From: Hoeflea sp.
GTDB taxonomy: Bacteria; Pseudomonadota; Alphaproteobacteria; Rhizobiales; Rhizobiaceae
Length of the DNA stretch: 37,593 nt
Reading direction: 5' to 3'
NCBI RefSeq assembly: GCF_030682515.1
Contig: NZ_JAUXOD010000003.1
Span: 1-37,593 of the forward strand
Below the pieces are notes generated by a model. That model made no database searches. It was not told the origin of the DNA and was given only the letters and a program-made list of their open reading frames with translations. The position numbers were made by a program, and so were the translations under genes. This document shows, piece by piece, positions 16,532 to 24,820 of this stretch. Within the stretch, counting starts at the first letter, position 1, and each line of letters begins with the position of its first letter.

Positions 16532-17836
16532 ATGGCAACTGCGCTCGGGCTCGATTTTGGCACGACCAACACGGTGCTCGCGCAAGCCGGCGAGGGCGCC
16601 CAGACGGCGTCGATCCGGTTCACATCCCCCGCAGGATCCAGCGACACGATGCGCACGGCTTTGTCCTTCATCAAGGACAGGCATTTGGGCGCGAGCGCCC
16701 TGCATGTCGAAGCAGGCCAGGCCGCCATTGCCGCCTTCATCGCCAATCCGGGCGAGTGCCGCTATCTCCAGTCGATCAAGACCTTCGCCGCCTCCGCCCT
16801 GTTCCAGGGCACGCTCGTGCATGCCCGCCGGTTCCAGTTCGAGGACCTGATGGAGGTCTTCCTCAAGCGGCTCGAAGCCTATGCGGGCGACGCCTGGCCG
16901 ATGCAGGTCAAGCGCATCGTCACCGGGCGCCCGGTGCATTTCGCCGGCGCCAGCCCCGATCCCGATCTCGCCATGCGGCGATACAGCGAGGCGCTCGGCC
17001 GGCTCGGCTTCGCCGAGATGCACTTCGTCTACGAGCCGGTCGCCGCCGCCTTCTACTTTGCCCAGAACCTCAAGCACGACGCCACCGTGCTGGTGGCCGA
17101 TTTCGGCGGCGGCACCAGCGATTTCTCCCTGATCCGCTTCGAGACCATTGCCGGGCGCCTGCGCGTGACACCGCTCGGCCAGTCCGGCGTGGGCATCGCC
17201 GGCGACCAGTTCGACGCCCGCATCATCGACCATCTGGTTGCCCCCGAGATCGGAAAAGGCAGCCGGTTCATGAGCTTCGGCAAGACGCTTGATGTGCCCG
17301 ACAGCTACTACCGCAACTTCTCGCGCTGGAATCAGCTGTCGATCTTCAAGACGACGAAGGAGTTTGCCAGCCTCAAGGCGCTGGTGCGGCAGGCGGTCGA
17401 GCCCGACAAGCTCGAGCTGTTCATCGACCTCATCGAGCATGACGAGGGCTACCAGCTCCACCAGGCGGTCTCGGCGACGAAGATGGCGCTGTCGCTGGAA
17501 GACGAAGCCGAGTTCCGTTTCGCGCCGCTGGGCCAGGCGGCGGTCAAGCCGGTCAGGCGCGCCGATTTCGAGCGCTGGATCGCCCCCGATCTCGCCCAGA
17601 TCACCGCAGCGCTCGACGAGGTGCTGGACAGGACCCGGACGCAGGCCGACGAGGTCGACCGCATCTTCCTCACCGGCGGAACCTCCTTCGTGCCCGCCGT
17701 CCGCAGGATCTTCACCGACCGCTTCGAGCCTGGCCGCATCGAGACCGGCGGCGAACTGATCTCGATTGCCCACGGCTTGGCGCTGATCGGCGAGCGAGAC
17801 GACATCGCCCAGTGGACGGTGCCGACTGATGGGTGA
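16532..17836 (+). CDS. yegD: Hsp70 family protein, YegD type (ATPase domain only)
   Basis: 434 residues. The actin/Hsp70 phosphate-binding motif LGLDFGTTNTVLA is at the extreme N terminus. The second phosphate motif VLVADFGGGTSDFSLI lies at about 188-203 and the adenosine motif IFLTGGTSFVPAVRRI at about 375-390. The protein stops soon after the nucleotide-binding domain, with no substrate-binding beta-sandwich or lid, as in E. coli YegD and unlike DnaK (about 640 residues). The start is supported by GGAG about 10 bases upstream. It probably acts as an atypical cytoplasmic chaperone-like ATPase, but its client and function are not established. It does not appear to be in an operon with its neighbours. 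Confidence 0.88.
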   Translation: MATALGLDFGTTNTVLAQAGEGAQTASIRFTSPAGSSDTMRTALSFIKDRHLGASALHVEAGQAAIAAFIANPGECRYLQSIKTFAASALFQGTLVHARRFQFEDLMEVFLKRLEAYAGDAWPMQVKRIVTGRPVHFAGASPDPDLAMRRYSEALGRLGFAEMHFVYEPVAAAFYFAQNLKHDATVLVADFGGGTSDFSLIRFETIAGRLRVTPLGQSGVGIAGDQFDARIIDHLVAPEIGKGSRFMSFGKTLDVPDSYYRNFSRWNQLSIFKTTKEFASLKALVRQAVEPDKLELFIDLIEHDEGYQLHQAVSATKMALSLEDEAEFRFAPLGQAAVKPVRRADFERWIAPDLAQITAALDEVLDRTRTQADEVDRIFLTGGTSFVPAVRRIFTDRFEPGRIETGGELISIAHGLALIGERDDIAQWTVPTDG

Positions 17837-17852
17837 GGGCCTCTTCTGCGCT

Positions 17853-17878
17853 CCGTCCGGCGTCGTTCGACCGGATGG
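17853..17878. repeat. Stem-loop between convergent yegD and hydrolase genes
   Basis: CCGTCCGG (17853-17860) pairs with CCGGATGG (17871-17878), one G-T pair, around a 10-base loop. It sits in the 46-base gap between the two convergent stop codons and could terminate or protect both transcripts, but it has no T-run on either side. Confidence 0.4.
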
Positions 17879-17882
17879 ACGC

Positions 17883-19346
17883 TCACCGCGCCGGTGCGTA
17901 TTTGTCGATCAGTCCGGCGACAAACCGGCCCATGTCGTCGGACATGACATCATTGTGCTGGAACACGAAGCTGGACGCATCGACGATGATCGGCTTGTCG
18001 GGACTCGCATCCATTTGCCTGAGCGTATGCGCCACCGCCTCGTGCGGCTCCAGTGGTTTGTCAGCGCGGACAAGATCGACCCATGGTCGGTTCGTCTCGT
18101 TTCGTGCGGTCGCCAGCCCGCCTCGGCCGCCGACATAACGTGACCAGATGGCTAGCGGATTGGCGGTGTCATGCACCGATGACGTGGCGACGAGTACGGT
18201 GTCGAGCCCGTCGAGATTGACGAATGGATGACCTTCGACGCCGCCACGGGGCAAGAAGCGGAAGATACTGTGTGCCGGCTGCAGGGCGATCGTCAGTTTC
18301 GGCCCGGAACCTACCGGACCGCCACGCAGCAGGTCACGGCTGAAGACCGAGCGGTTGATGATCCGGGTTCCAAAACTGTGGCCGAGTGCGACAGATGGAA
18401 TTTGATGCGGGTTGGCAAGGGGAATGAGGCGGTTGGCGATCAGGTTCCCAACCAGGTATCCAACCTCGTCGGCATCATCGGCCTTGTTGAAGACACTGCC
18501 GAGATGGCCGGCGGTATCGATGAAATCGACCGGGCTGGCGGAGAACCAGGCTGACGGCCACGTCACGCCGACGATATAGGGCTTGAAGGGTCGTTTCATC
18601 GCCTTCGAGGCCCGCTGCGTTGCTTCGCTGATTGCGTTGTACCGGCACAGGGAAACCTGCTGGTCATTGTGCCAGCCCATCGCCATGAACATCACATGGG
18701 TGAAGCGTCCGGACGTCAGGGCCGGTTTGACGTGGCTGTCAAAGGCCGAGGCCAGCGCATCGATGCCACCGATGAATCCGGGTTGTGCAGCTGGCTTCCG
18801 TCCGGCGCACATCCGGCTTTCCGGATAGACGCTGTAGAGGGAACAGGAGTTGCGCTCCCGATAAGTGTAGATGTGAGACACATAGATGGGCTTGGGGTGG
18901 CTGAAGCTTGACTGCAAGAACCGGTCCCGGGTCTCGATCTCGCCGTTTCCTGCCTGATAGGCTTCGGCAAAACTTTTAAGGTACCGCTCGTGGATCCCGA
19001 ATTCGGCACGGATCCGTCTTCTCTGCCCTTTCTCCATCGCGACGATGATGCCGTCCTCGATGGTATCGGCGACCATGCCTCTTGCCAGGCGGTTGTGGGC
19101 CGGCCCGGGAAAGCGCTGCAAACCCATGGCCCGCATCAGCGCCTGGTTGTTCTGAAAGGATGGCGACCTTGAATCGCAGAGGTCGTAATGCCTGGCCTCA
19201 TCGGATCTCGCGGGGGCGCCCCTGTAAGTGAATTCTGTCCACAAATCCCGGGTCGTGGATGGCTTCGAGGCGTCTGCTGCAACCGGCGTGATTGTCAGAG
19301 CCAAAATCCCGGCAGCGGCGAGCATCGCCTTCGTCCCGTTTCGCAT
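17883..19346 (-). CDS. Secreted alpha/beta-hydrolase-like protein of unknown substrate
   Basis: 487 residues. A clear signal peptide (MRNGTKAMLAAAGILALTIT, ending about PVAADA at 26) predicts export. A nucleophile elbow GHSFG (Ser324) follows the strand IPSVAL, as in alpha/beta-hydrolases. FTHVMFMAMGWHNDQQ (about 215-230) could supply the oxyanion region, and His392 and His464 (FQHNDVMSDDM) are candidate catalytic histidines. Cysteines occur at 57, 168, 180 and 234. I do not recognise a named family. Base composition is lower in GC than in its neighbours (35, 35 and 32 G+C in three 60-base lines counted by hand, versus 39 in a yegD line), suggesting later acquisition. It has its own strong promoter and separates yegD from rpsB. 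Confidence 0.75.
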   Translation of the reverse strand: MRNGTKAMLAAAGILALTITPVAADASKPSTTRDLWTEFTYRGAPARSDEARHYDLCDSRSPSFQNNQALMRAMGLQRFPGPAHNRLARGMVADTIEDGIIVAMEKGQRRRIRAEFGIHERYLKSFAEAYQAGNGEIETRDRFLQSSFSHPKPIYVSHIYTYRERNSCSLYSVYPESRMCAGRKPAAQPGFIGGIDALASAFDSHVKPALTSGRFTHVMFMAMGWHNDQQVSLCRYNAISEATQRASKAMKRPFKPYIVGVTWPSAWFSASPVDFIDTAGHLGSVFNKADDADEVGYLVGNLIANRLIPLANPHQIPSVALGHSFGTRIINRSVFSRDLLRGGPVGSGPKLTIALQPAHSIFRFLPRGGVEGHPFVNLDGLDTVLVATSSVHDTANPLAIWSRYVGGRGGLATARNETNRPWVDLVRADKPLEPHEAVAHTLRQMDASPDKPIIVDASSFVFQHNDVMSDDMGRFVAGLIDKYAPAR

Positions 19347-19398
19347 GACATGTCCCTATTTGCCTTCCGGTCTGGATCCTGCCCAAGCCAGAGGTGTA

Positions 19399-19426
19399 TT
19401 TTTAGACGAGGACACCCTGCTGTCAA
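19399..19426 (-). promoter_or_regulatory. Promoter of the secreted hydrolase gene
   Basis: On the minus strand a perfect -35 TTGACA (19421-19426) is separated by 16 bases from a -10 TAAAAA (19399-19404, four of six consensus bases). The predicted leader of about 45 bases ends at the ATG at 19346. Confidence 0.6.
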
Positions 19427-19502
19427 ATCAGGCGAAAGCTCGCCGACGCAGGTCCTTGGCAGCGCAAATGCGCCGGAAGTGGCGGTTGCGACGGTGCGGA
19501 CC

Positions 19503-19530
19503 CTTGCGCAAGCCGCACTTTGCCTGTATC
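19503..19530 (+). promoter_or_regulatory. Candidate promoter of rpsB
   Basis: CTTGCG (19503-19508) and TGTATC (19525-19530) with a 16-base spacer resemble the alphaproteobacterial housekeeping promoter. The start would fall near 19537, giving a leader of about 110 bases that contains the folded element at 19558-19629. Both boxes are imperfect. Confidence 0.4.
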
Positions 19531-19557
19531 GGAGCCGCATTCCACACGTGGGGCATG

Positions 19558-19629
19558 GGTTGATCCGGGAGAAATCCGGATTGGTCCGCCGGTGGCGCTT
19601 ATGCGCTCACGCCCTGCGGAGGTTCAACC
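19558..19629 (+). ncRNA. Candidate structured rpsB leader (three-way junction)
   Basis: The mRNA leader can fold into a closed junction. P1 pairs 19558-19563 with 19624-19629 (6 bp). P2 is a hairpin 19564-19568/19576-19580 (5 bp, 7-base loop). P3 pairs 19585-19589 with 19616-19620 and is topped by P3a, 19592-19598/19603-19610 (7 bp with one bulged T and a TTAT loop). The junction closes 7 bases before the Shine-Dalgarno AGGAG, a layout suited to autoregulation by ribosomal protein S2, as known for the unrelated E. coli rpsB leader. The fold was done by eye, and function is inference. Confidence 0.5.
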
Positions 19630-19648
19630 GGAAACAGGAGTACAAGGC

Positions 19649-20455
19649 ATGGCATTGCCTGATTTTTCCATGCGCCAGCTGCTTGAAGCAGGCGTCCACT
19701 TCGGCCACCAGACTCACCGCTGGAACCCGAAAATGAAGCCGTACATCTTCGGTGCGCGCAACAATCTGCACATTCTCGACCTCGGCCAGACCGTTCCGAT
19801 GCTCAACGTGGCATTGAAGCTGGTTTCCGACACCGTGTCCAAGGGCGGCCGCGTGCTGTTCGTCGGCACCAAGCGTCAGGCCTCCGAGATCGTTGCCGAT
19901 GCTGCCGCCCGTTCGGCCCAGTATTACGTCAACGCCCGTTGGCTCGGCGGCATGCTGACCAACTGGAAGACGATTTCGCACTCGATCCAGCGTCTGCGCA
20001 AGCTCGACGAGATCCTTGCGTCCGAATCCTCGGGCTTCACCAAGAAGGAACGCCTGAACCTCGAGCGCGAGCGTGAAAAGCTCAACCGCGCGCTGGGCGG
20101 CATCCGCGACATGGGCGGCACACCCGACCTGATGTTCGTGATCGACACCAACAAGGAAGGCATCGCCATCCAGGAAGCCAAGCGTCTTGGCATTCCGGTC
20201 GTTGCGATCATCGATTCCAACTGCGATCCCGACGTTGTCGACTACCCGATCCCGGGCAATGACGACGCCAGCCGCGCCATCTCGCTCTATTGCGACCTTA
20301 TCAGCCGCGCCTGCATCGACGGCATCGCCCGCCAGCAGGGTTCGTCCGGCGTCGATCTCGGTGCCATGGACGCGCCGATCGAGCCTGCGCTCGAAGCCGC
20401 ACCCGAAGCCGCCGCTGTCGAAGCTGCGCCTGCCGAAGACGCAGCCCAGGCCTAA
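19649..20455 (+). CDS. rpsB: 30S ribosomal protein S2
   Basis: 268 residues from ATG 19649, with CAGGAG (19635-19640) 8 bases upstream. The open frame continues upstream, but those codons belong to the leader. The sequence is unmistakable S2: [20 protein letters not shown] at the start, [28 protein letters not shown], and [20 protein letters not shown] followed by [12 protein letters not shown]-terminal Ala/Glu-rich tail (about 240-268) extends past the core. S2 binds the 30S subunit late in assembly, near S1. It forms the usual pair with tsf, 152 bases downstream. Confidence 0.99.
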   Translation: MALPDFSMRQLLEAGVHFGHQTHRWNPKMKPYIFGARNNLHILDLGQTVPMLNVALKLVSDTVSKGGRVLFVGTKRQASEIVADAAARSAQYYVNARWLGGMLTNWKTISHSIQRLRKLDEILASESSGFTKKERLNLEREREKLNRALGGIRDMGGTPDLMFVIDTNKEGIAIQEAKRLGIPVVAIIDSNCDPDVVDYPIPGNDDASRAISLYCDLISRACIDGIARQQGSSGVDLGAMDAPIEPALEAAPEAAAVEAAPAEDAAQA

Positions 20456-20477
20456 GACCGGGTTTCGGACCAAACCG

Positions 20478-20538
20478 GCCCGGCCGAGCCAGAGTGCTTT
20501 GCCGGGCTGTCACATTTCAATGGCATGGTTGACATGCC
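20478..20538 (+). repeat. Two stem-loops in the rpsB-tsf spacer
   Basis: Hairpin 1 pairs 20478-20484 with 20501-20507 (GCCCGGC/GCCGGGC, 7 bp). Hairpin 2 pairs 20522-20527 with 20533-20538 (GGCATG/CATGCC, 6 bp, 5-base loop). Neither is followed by a T-run, so they are more likely mRNA processing or partial attenuation elements than full terminators. Confidence 0.45.
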
Positions 20539-20607
20539 GGAAAGCGTCGCCAGAGTCGATTTCGCCATTCAGGCAGGACCGGGCGCATCACGAATGAAGA
20601 GGCTGTT

Positions 20608-21531
20608 ATGAGCATTACTGCTGCAATGGTGAAAGAGCTGCGCGACAAGACCGGCGCAGGCATGATGGACTGCAAGAAGGCGCTTGCCGAGACCAACGGC
20701 GACATGGAAGCGGCGATTGACTGGCTGCGCGCCAAGGGCATCGCCAAGGCCGACAAGAAGTCGGGCCGCACCGCCGCCGAAGGCCTGATCGCCATTGCGT
20801 CCGAAGGCAAGACCGCGGTCGTTGTCGAAGTCAATTCCGAGACCGACTTCGTCGCCCGCAACGACGGCTTCCAGGATCTGGCCCGCTCGATCGCGGCCGT
20901 CGCGCTCAAGACCGACGGCTCGGCTGACGCCATCAGCGCCGCCATCGTGCCGTCGTCGGGCAAGTCGGTCACCGACACCGTCAAGGACGCCATCGCCCAT
21001 ATCGGCGAGAACATGAGCTTCCGCCGCTCCGCCAAGCTGTCGGTCGAGGATGGCGTCGTCGCCACTTACGTCCACAACGCGGTGTCCGACGGCCTTGGCA
21101 AGCTCGGCGTGCTCGTGGCCGTCAAGTCGACCGGCAATGCCGACGTACTCACCGCCATCGGCCGCCAGGTCGCCATGCACATCGCCGCCACCAACCCGCT
21201 GGCGCTGACGTCTGAAGATGTCGATCCGGCCGTGGCCGACCGCGAGCGCAACGTCTTCATCGAGCAGGCCCGCGAATCGGGCAAGCCGGAAGCCATCATC
21301 GAAAAGATGGTCGAAGGCCGCATGCGCAAGTTCTACGAGGAAGTGGCGCTGCTCTCGCAGGCCTTCGTCATGAACCCCGACCAGACCGTGGGCGAGGCCG
21401 TCAAGGCTGCCGCAGCGGAAGCCGGCGCCCCGGTCGAAGTCACCGCCTTCGTGCGGTTCCAGCTCGGTGAAGGCATCGAGAAGGAAGAAAGCGATTTCGC
21501 CGCGGAAGTGGCCGCTGCCGTCAAGGGCTGA
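20608..21531 (+). CDS. tsf: Translation elongation factor Ts
   Basis: 307 residues. The N-terminal UBA-like domain ([21 protein letters not shown]) and the TDFVARND motif, which inserts between the nucleotide-binding elements of EF-Tu, are exact family signatures; the core and coiled-coil domains follow. EF-Ts exchanges GDP for GTP on EF-Tu in the cytoplasm. ATG 20608 has a GAAGAGG sequence about 8 bases upstream. It is co-transcribed with rpsB, with probable attenuation in the spacer. Confidence 0.99.
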   Translation: MSITAAMVKELRDKTGAGMMDCKKALAETNGDMEAAIDWLRAKGIAKADKKSGRTAAEGLIAIASEGKTAVVVEVNSETDFVARNDGFQDLARSIAAVALKTDGSADAISAAIVPSSGKSVTDTVKDAIAHIGENMSFRRSAKLSVEDGVVATYVHNAVSDGLGKLGVLVAVKSTGNADVLTAIGRQVAMHIAATNPLALTSEDVDPAVADRERNVFIEQARESGKPEAIIEKMVEGRMRKFYEEVALLSQAFVMNPDQTVGEAVKAAAAEAGAPVEVTAFVRFQLGEGIEKEESDFAAEVAAAVKG

Positions 21532-21569
21532 CCGCAACAGCCTCGTCCACCCATTGTGGAAAAACCATC

Positions 21570-21603
21570 AGGGCATCGCGTGACAACGCGGTGCCCTTCG
21601 TGT
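21570..21603 (+). terminator. Attenuator-like hairpin between tsf and pyrH
   Basis: An 11-bp stem (21570-21580 with 21587-21597, one G-T pair) and 6-base loop are followed by TCGTGT rather than a true T-run. It would lower, but probably not abolish, read-through from rpsB-tsf into pyrH. Confidence 0.5.
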
Positions 21604-21636
21604 ATCCGGGCCTGACACAGAAATTCGGACCATTCC

Positions 21637-22359
21637 ATGACATCAAAGCCCCTTTTCAAGCGCGTCCTCCTCAAAGCCTCGGGCGAAGCCCTGATGGGGA
21701 GCCAAGGATTTGGCATCGATGTCACGGTGTCAGACCGGATTGCCGCCGATATCGCCGAAGTTCGCGCCATGGGCGTGGAAGTGGGCGTGGTGGTCGGCGG
21801 CGGCAACATCTTCCGCGGCGTGGCTGTCGCCTCCAAGGGCGGCGACCGGGTGACCGGCGACCACATGGGCATGCTCGCCACCGTCATCAACGCGCTGGCG
21901 CTCGCCACCTCGCTGCGCAAGCTCGGCATCGACACCGAAGTGCTTTCCGCCATCTCGATGCCCGAGATCTGCCAGAGCTTTTCCCAGCGCGCGGCCCTGC
22001 ATCATCTCGAAAAGGGCAGGGTGGTGATCTTCGCTGGCGGCACAGGCAACCCGTTCTTCACCACCGATTCCGCTGCAGCGCTCCGCGCCGCCGAAATGGG
22101 CGCCGAGGCGATCCTCAAGGGCACCCAGGTGGACGGCATCTATTCCGCCGACCCCAAGCTCTATCCCGACGCCACCCGGTTCGACACGCTGACCCATGAC
22201 GAGGTGCTCAACAAGGGGCTTGCCGTCATGGATGTCGCAGCCGTCGCGCTGGCGCGGGAGAACTCGATTCCGATTGTCGTCTTTTCCATCCACGAAAAGG
22301 GCGCATTCGCCAAGATTATGGTCGGCGGAGGCCGTGCGACCATCGTTCGCGATCACTGA
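21637..22359 (+). CDS. pyrH: Uridylate kinase (UMP kinase)
   Basis: 240 residues. KRVLLKASGEALMG is the ATP-phosphate-binding start, VVVGGGNIFRG the glycine-rich loop, and FAGGTGNPFFTTDSAA and KGTQVDGIYSADPK the uridine and acceptor regions. PyrH is the hexameric bacterial UMP kinase of the amino acid kinase fold, making UDP for nucleic acid and cell-wall precursor synthesis. It lies between tsf and frr in the order found across bacteria. Confidence 0.99.
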   Translation: MTSKPLFKRVLLKASGEALMGSQGFGIDVTVSDRIAADIAEVRAMGVEVGVVVGGGNIFRGVAVASKGGDRVTGDHMGMLATVINALALATSLRKLGIDTEVLSAISMPEICQSFSQRAALHHLEKGRVVIFAGGTGNPFFTTDSAAALRAAEMGAEAILKGTQVDGIYSADPKLYPDATRFDTLTHDEVLNKGLAVMDVAAVALARENSIPIVVFSIHEKGAFAKIMVGGGRATIVRDH

Positions 22360-22542
22360 TGCATCTCGCGCTCGCATGGATTCATCTGGCGATAACGGAC
22401 GTGCATTATAACGAGGCTCCAGGGCTCGGCATATCTCGAGGCAGGGGCGGAGTCGTGGAGCGTGTGTGAGCATGAGGGCCGGGGCCGCGCCTGACGTGCT
22501 GCCCGCGCATTGACAGCAGGTATTCTGCAGGAAGGACTGGGG

Positions 22543-23103
22543 ATGAGCGAAGGCGTTGATCTGAAGGAACTCAAACGTCGCATGGAAGGCGCGATCGCGG
22601 CTTTCAAGAGCGACATCGCATCATTGCGGACCGGCCGGGCGTCGGCCAATGTGCTCGATCCGGTCATGGTCGAGGCCTATGGCTCCCGCGTGCCGCTCAA
22701 CCAGGTCGCCAACGTCACCGTGCCCGAGCCGCGCATGCTGGGCGTCTCGGTCTGGGACAAGCAGATGGTGGGCGCCGTCGACCGCGGCATCCGTGAGGCC
22801 AATCTGGGCTTGAACCCGATCGTCGACGGCCAGAACCTGAGGATTCCGCTGCCGGAGCTCAACGAGGAGCGCCGCAAGCAGCTGGTCAAGGTCTCCCACA
22901 CCTATGCGGAGAATGCCCGCATCGCCATCCGCAATGTCCGTCGCGACGGCATGGACACGCTCAAGAAGGCGGAGAAGGACGGCAGCATCAGCCAGGATGA
23001 CAGCCGCCGCGAAGCCGAGCAGGTCCAGAAGATGACCGACGAGACAATTTCCGAAGTCGATCACTTGCTGGTCGAGAAGGAAAAGGAAATCATGCAGGTT
23101 TAG
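22543..23103 (+). CDS. frr: Ribosome recycling factor
   Basis: 186 residues from ATG 22543, with AGGAAGG (22529-22535) 7 bases upstream; the in-frame TTG at 22510 lacks a ribosome site. Signatures include [34 protein letters not shown], and the helix-bundle end [24 protein letters not shown] splits post-termination ribosomes together with EF-G. The 183-base pyrH-frr spacer holds a TATAAC hexamer (22407-22412) that could be the -10 of a secondary promoter, but no good -35 accompanies it. Confidence 0.99.
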   Translation: MSEGVDLKELKRRMEGAIAAFKSDIASLRTGRASANVLDPVMVEAYGSRVPLNQVANVTVPEPRMLGVSVWDKQMVGAVDRGIREANLGLNPIVDGQNLRIPLPELNEERRKQLVKVSHTYAENARIAIRNVRRDGMDTLKKAEKDGSISQDDSRREAEQVQKMTDETISEVDHLLVEKEKEIMQV

Positions 23104-23129
23104 GTGCGACTCGCGTTACAAACCGGGAA

Positions 23130-23885
23130 ATGGCCAAGGCAATGCGACACGAACTCCCCATCACCATGCCCCGGCATGTGGCCATCATCATGGATGGCAA
23201 TGGCCGTTGGGCCAATGCACGCGGGCTGCCGCGCACGGCCGGCCACCGGGCGGGGGTGGAGCGTGTCAGGGAGGCCGTGCGGACTGCCGCCGAGGCCCGG
23301 ATCGATTACCTGACCCTGTTTGCCTTCTCCTCCGAGAACTGGAACCGACCGAAGGAGGAAGTGTCCGACCTGATGGGCATCCTGCGGTTCTTCATCCGCA
23401 GGGACCTGGCCGAACTGCACCGCGAAAATGTCTGCGTCCGGGTCATCGGCTGCCGCGAGACGGTCCAGCCCGATATCCGCGCCCTGCTCAACGAGGCCGA
23501 GGAGCGGACCCGCGGCAACACCGGCGTCACACTGATCATCGCCTTCAACTACGGCGCGCGCGATGAACTGGCCCGCGCCGTGCGGCTGATCGCCGAGGCT
23601 GTCCGCTCGGGACGGATGGATCCGGCATCGGTCAACGAGGCGACGCTGTCGACATATATCGACACCACCGGCATTCCCGACCCGGATCTGGTGATCAGGA
23701 CCAGCGGCGAGCAGCGGCTGTCCAATTTCCTGCTGTGGCAGGCGGCCTACTCGGAATTCGTGTTCATGCCCTGCCTGTGGCCCGATTTCGACCGCAAGGC
23801 CTTCTACGAGGCGCTGGCCGAATACAACCGTCGGGACCGGCGATTTGGCGCCGTCGCCGCGCCGGATATCGCGGTCGGCTCCTGA
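23130..23885 (+). CDS. uppS: Isoprenyl transferase (undecaprenyl diphosphate synthase)
   Basis: 251 residues. It carries the five conserved regions of cis-prenyltransferases, including [13 protein letters not shown] (about 16-28, with the catalytic Asp), [11 protein letters not shown], and [15 protein letters not shown] with the C-terminal substrate-binding residues. It condenses isopentenyl diphosphate with farnesyl diphosphate to make the C55 carrier for peptidoglycan and surface polysaccharides, at the cytoplasm-membrane interface. Its stop codon overlaps the cdsA start (TGATG), so translation is coupled. Confidence 0.98.
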   Translation: MAKAMRHELPITMPRHVAIIMDGNGRWANARGLPRTAGHRAGVERVREAVRTAAEARIDYLTLFAFSSENWNRPKEEVSDLMGILRFFIRRDLAELHRENVCVRVIGCRETVQPDIRALLNEAEERTRGNTGVTLIIAFNYGARDELARAVRLIAEAVRSGRMDPASVNEATLSTYIDTTGIPDPDLVIRTSGEQRLSNFLLWQAAYSEFVFMPCLWPDFDRKAFYEALAEYNRRDRRFGAVAAPDIAVGS

Positions 23886-24721
23886 TGTCGCGCGAGCTCA
23901 GGCTGCGGATCGCCTCCGCCCTGGTGCTGGGCATCGTGGTTCTGGCGGCAACCTGGATGGGCGGGATCTGGTTCCGGAGCCTCGCCGTCATCATCATGCT
24001 GGCCGTGCATTACGAATTCTCCACGATGGCCAATGCGACAGTCAAGGCGCCGCTCGCCAATGCCATCGGCTGGCTGGCGGTCCTGGCGACGGCGGCCTTT
24101 GTGCTGGCGTCGTTGCCGTCGATGGCGCTGGCGGCGATTGTCATCGGCGCGGCTGGCGCCACCCTTGCCGGCGTCAGGCGCGGTGGCGGGCTGTGGTCGG
24201 CGACCGCGGTGCTCTATGCCGGCTTCTCCGGCCTGGCGCTGGCCGAGATCCGCGGCGACGGCCTGTCCGGCCTGTTCGCCATGCTGTTCATCTACGCCAT
24301 CGTCTGGACTGCCGACACCATGGCGCTGTTTTGCGGCCGGGCGCTCGGCGGACCCAAGCTCGCGCCGCGCATATCGCCGGGCAAGACCTGGTCGGGCGCC
24401 GTGTTCGGCGTGGCCGCGGGCGTGGGCGCCGGCGTCGCCACCGCGCTGGCCATCCGCCAGGGCGGCGGGGTGGTGATTCCGCTGGTGGCGCTCGCCCTCG
24501 CGGTCGCGTCGGTGGTGGGCGACCTGTTCGAATCCTGGGTGAAGCGCCGTCTGGGGGCCAAGGATTCGAGCCACATCATTCCCGGCCATGGCGGCGTCAT
24601 GGACCGGGTCGACGGTCTTGTGTTTGCCGCATTTGCGGCCTTTGTACTGGGCAATCTTCTGCCCCTGGCGGATAAGGCCGGCGTGGCCGACGAGCTTGCG
24701 GCAAGGTTGCTCGGTCTATAA
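23885..24721 (+). CDS. cdsA: Phosphatidate cytidylyltransferase (CDP-diglyceride synthase)
   Basis: 278 residues from ATG 23885, overlapping the uppS stop by one base. About eight membrane segments precede the C-terminal family signature KRRLGAKDSSHIIPGHGGVM followed by DRVDG (about 220-244). The enzyme makes CDP-diacylglycerol from phosphatidic acid and CTP in the inner membrane, the branch point for phosphatidylglycerol, phosphatidylethanolamine and cardiolipin. No dxr gene lies between cdsA and rseP, unlike in many other alphaproteobacteria such as Caulobacter. Confidence 0.97.
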   Translation: MSRELRLRIASALVLGIVVLAATWMGGIWFRSLAVIIMLAVHYEFSTMANATVKAPLANAIGWLAVLATAAFVLASLPSMALAAIVIGAAGATLAGVRRGGGLWSATAVLYAGFSGLALAEIRGDGLSGLFAMLFIYAIVWTADTMALFCGRALGGPKLAPRISPGKTWSGAVFGVAAGVGAGVATALAIRQGGGVVIPLVALALAVASVVGDLFESWVKRRLGAKDSSHIIPGHGGVMDRVDGLVFAAFAAFVLGNLLPLADKAGVADELAARLLGL

Positions 24722-24820
24722 GCGTTGCAATCGCAAGCGGCGGTGTGAAAAAAGCTGGCGTTGACAGGCTTGCGTCACGGGACGCCAAACCATGTCCGCG
24801 TCCTGAAAGGATCCAACCCT

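Noticed and set aside
22510-22515. TTGACA before frr as a -35 box
   Set aside because: A -10 box would fall in or beside the ribosome-binding site, leaving no room for a leader, and none is seen.
24761-24820. Promoter before rseP (TTGACA at 24761-24766)
   Set aside because: At 16-18 bases spacing the sequence is GCCAAA-like and does not resemble a -10 box.
24722-24820. Missing dxr and skp as signs of gene loss
   Set aside because: In rhizobia these genes are commonly located elsewhere or absent from this block, so the layout is normal.
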